Source: Corynebacterium pseudopelargi (lineage in GTDB: Bacteria > Actinomycetota > Actinomycetes > Mycobacteriales > Mycobacteriaceae). From it: a stretch of 64,000 nt of DNA. Below are positions 62,864-64,000 of this stretch, piece after piece; within the stretch, counting starts at the first letter, position 1; each line of letters opens with the position of its first letter. Below the pieces are notes generated by a model that had not been told where the DNA came from, made no database searches, and saw only the letters and a program-made list of their open reading frames with translations. The DNA lies in contig NZ_CP033898.1 in assembly GCF_003814005.1 (NCBI RefSeq), positions 1,860,001 to 1,924,000 of the forward strand. The letters run 5' to 3'. The translations under genes and the position numbers were made by a program.

Positions 62864-63422
62864 TGCCACGCTCCTGCTCCAGAGCCTTTCTTAGTGTTGC
62901 TAGTGCTCGATGTTGTGCCACACGGACTGCGCCTGGAGTACTTCCCAGAATTTCTGCCGTCTCATCAGCACTCAGACCATTAAACACCCTGAGGATTACA
63001 ACCTCACGAGCTTTGTCACTGAGTACATCGAGCAATGCAAGCATCCTGTTACTACCTGCTTGCGCCATGGTCAAATGCTCAGGAGTATCGTGCACAATTT
63101 CCGTATCGGGCACCTCATCGGTGGGGTGCGCAAGATCGCGCTTATAGTAGCGCATCGCGTCTGCCACTTTGTTTGAGGCAATGCCATAGACAAAAGCCAG
63201 GAAAGGCCTGCCACGATCTACGTAGCGTTCGATGGAGTTCGCCAACGCCAAACAGGTTTCTTGAGCCACATCCTCGGGGGTGGGGTGCCTACCCCCGGAC
63301 ATGCGTGCGCGGGCGTAGCGCAACACTACGGGATAAGAGATTTCAATAATGCGCTCGAGAGCTACGGCATCGCCGGCTTGAGCTTTCGGCACTAGCCGTT
63401 GAAGCTCATCCTCGTCGCTCAC
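62856..63422 (-). CDS. sigD: ECF sigma factor SigD
   Basis: 188 residues. Region 2: VALERIIEISYPVVLRYARARM then EDVAQETCLALANSIERYVDRGRPFLAFVYGIASNKVADAMR (about 20-90), with the -10 recognition motifs. Region 4: LSDKAREVVILRVFNGLSADETAEILGSTPGAVRVAQHRALATLRKALE (about 130-180). In C. glutamicum SigD controls mycomembrane synthesis genes. It is followed by its anti-sigma factor with overlap and is divergent from a WhiB gene. Confidence 0.95.
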   Translation of the reverse strand: MSDEDELQRLVPKAQAGDAVALERIIEISYPVVLRYARARMSGGRHPTPEDVAQETCLALANSIERYVDRGRPFLAFVYGIASNKVADAMRYYKRDLAHPTDEVPDTEIVHDTPEHLTMAQAGSNRMLALLDVLSDKAREVVILRVFNGLSADETAEILGSTPGAVRVAQHRALATLRKALEQERGNE

Positions 63423-63787
63423 GTAGTTTCTCCTTGCAGTACCGCATCTCTGGCGTGGTCGCTGTTGAAATTCTAGTACTTGTCACGTTCATAGACCCAA
63501 CCCCCTGCTCGAAGCCACCCCACCATCGCCCTAGCAGCACCCCCTTCAAAGATTGTTGCACCAGGTGCCAGCCTGCGTGAGCTCGTTGTTTGCCCCAATG
63601 CCGAAGAAACATCGCCTAAAGGTCATGTGCGCATCATGTGTTGTTTACTTGCCTGCGCCATCCTATGGGAGCACGCCCTGGCACACGCTGAATATTCAAC
63701 CGCCACGCCGCTGCATCGGCGGTCTTGGTTGATCAGGCTGCACCACCTTATTTGTTTTCATCGTCTTCTCAAAAGGAGCGCCTACGC
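63423..63787. other. intergenic region between sigD and WhiB gene
   Basis: 365 bp without a supportable gene. It must hold two divergent promoters. The stretch 63620-63680 is AT-richer, with TGTGCGCATCATGTGTTG, but I cannot assign a binding protein. Confidence 0.5.
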
Positions 63788-64000
63788 ATGCCCACCACGA
63801 CCGTTCTCCCAGGCCCATACACGGTGCAATGGGATTGGCGGCTCGAAGGAGCTTGCCGCGACGAAAGCTCGGATACCTTCTACCACCCCGAAGGCGAGCG
63901 CGGTCGCGCCCGCATGATGCGTGAGCGTCGTGCCAAAGAAATCTGCCAAACATGCCCTGTACTCAAAGCCTGCCGCGAACACGCACTCAGCACCGGCGAG
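63788..64000 (+). CDS. WhiB-family iron-sulfur regulator (partial)
   Basis: First 71 residues of a WhiB-like protein, cut by the window end. Visible cluster ligands are the first Cys in EGACRDESSDTFYHPEGERG (about residue 22) and the CxxCxxxxxC motif in KEICQTCPVLKACREHAL (about 53-62). AAAGGAG stands 10 bp before the ATG. In C. glutamicum the whcB gene occupies this position beside sigD; the rest of the sequence is needed to assign the paralogue. Confidence 0.92.
   Translation, partial: MPTTTVLPGPYTVQWDWRLEGACRDESSDTFYHPEGERGRARMMRERRAKEICQTCPVLKACREHALSTGE

Overview
The window reads as a chromosomal segment of a Corynebacterium (Actinomycetota, Mycobacteriales), species not resolved. The evidence is gene content and order. 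sigD-rsdA, guaB, guaB3, guaA, metI-metN-metQ-dnaE2, pmmB-amidohydrolase, upp-NlpC/P60 and a WhiB gene next to sigD are arrangements I know from Corynebacterium glutamicum. The segment also carries monomeric NADP-isocitrate dehydrogenase, McbR-, DtxR- and LexA-like operators, and many apparently leaderless genes. I found no rRNA, tRNA, complete insertion sequence or CRISPR array.

Layout. 1-9.8 kb: housekeeping and cell envelope genes (M20 amidohydrolase, phosphomannomutase, XRE regulator with a striking operator, upp, a small coiled protein coupled to an NlpC/P60 hydrolase, D,D-carboxypeptidase, YihY-family protein, trpS). 9.9-13.4 kb: an accessory segment bounded by a degenerate 3' copy of xthA and the intact xthA. 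It holds small unknown genes, a broken plasmid-like fragment and two lipoproteins. 14.5-20 kb: membrane proteins, an MFS exporter and icd. 20.1-26.1 kb: a regulatory-looking TGTACA array and a Fic-like remnant, then methionine biosynthesis (metY, metX) around a secreted SGNH hydrolase, then folD and a tRNA methyltransferase. 26.2-28.1 kb: a lone GIY-YIG/DUF2075 protein. 28.4-33.5 kb: an iron-siderophore ABC transporter with a DtxR-like box and a fused double ATPase. 33.7-35.5 kb: an XRE/ImmA-IrrE/PIN-like three-gene cassette. 35.5-48.2 kb: PH-domain membrane proteins, dnaE2, the methionine importer with two metQ copies, a sucrase/ferredoxin-like protein, an AMIN-type lipoprotein and the imuA'-imuB pair. 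48.3-54.6 kb: membrane proteins, a TetR/DUF5692 pair, and a two-component system with PspC domains. 54.8-64 kb: guaA, a fructose-type PTS permease, guaB3, guaB, DUF5319, rsdA-sigD and the start of a WhiB gene.

How it works together. Three regulons can be read from sites. McbR-like boxes precede metY and both metQ genes. A DtxR-like box precedes the siderophore importer. LexA-like SOS boxes precede both dnaE2 and imuA'-imuB, which together make the mycobacterial-type mutasome.

Most unusual signals: (i) a 12-base word, CGTCGAAAAGCT, present in seven perfect copies plus one 11/12 copy, mostly between genes or in linkers; (ii) four TGTACA sites at helical spacing upstream of metY; (iii) the xthA 3' duplication framing 3.5 kb of accessory DNA; (iv) the XRE/metallopeptidase/PIN cassette whose inverted repeat encloses its own ribosome binding site.
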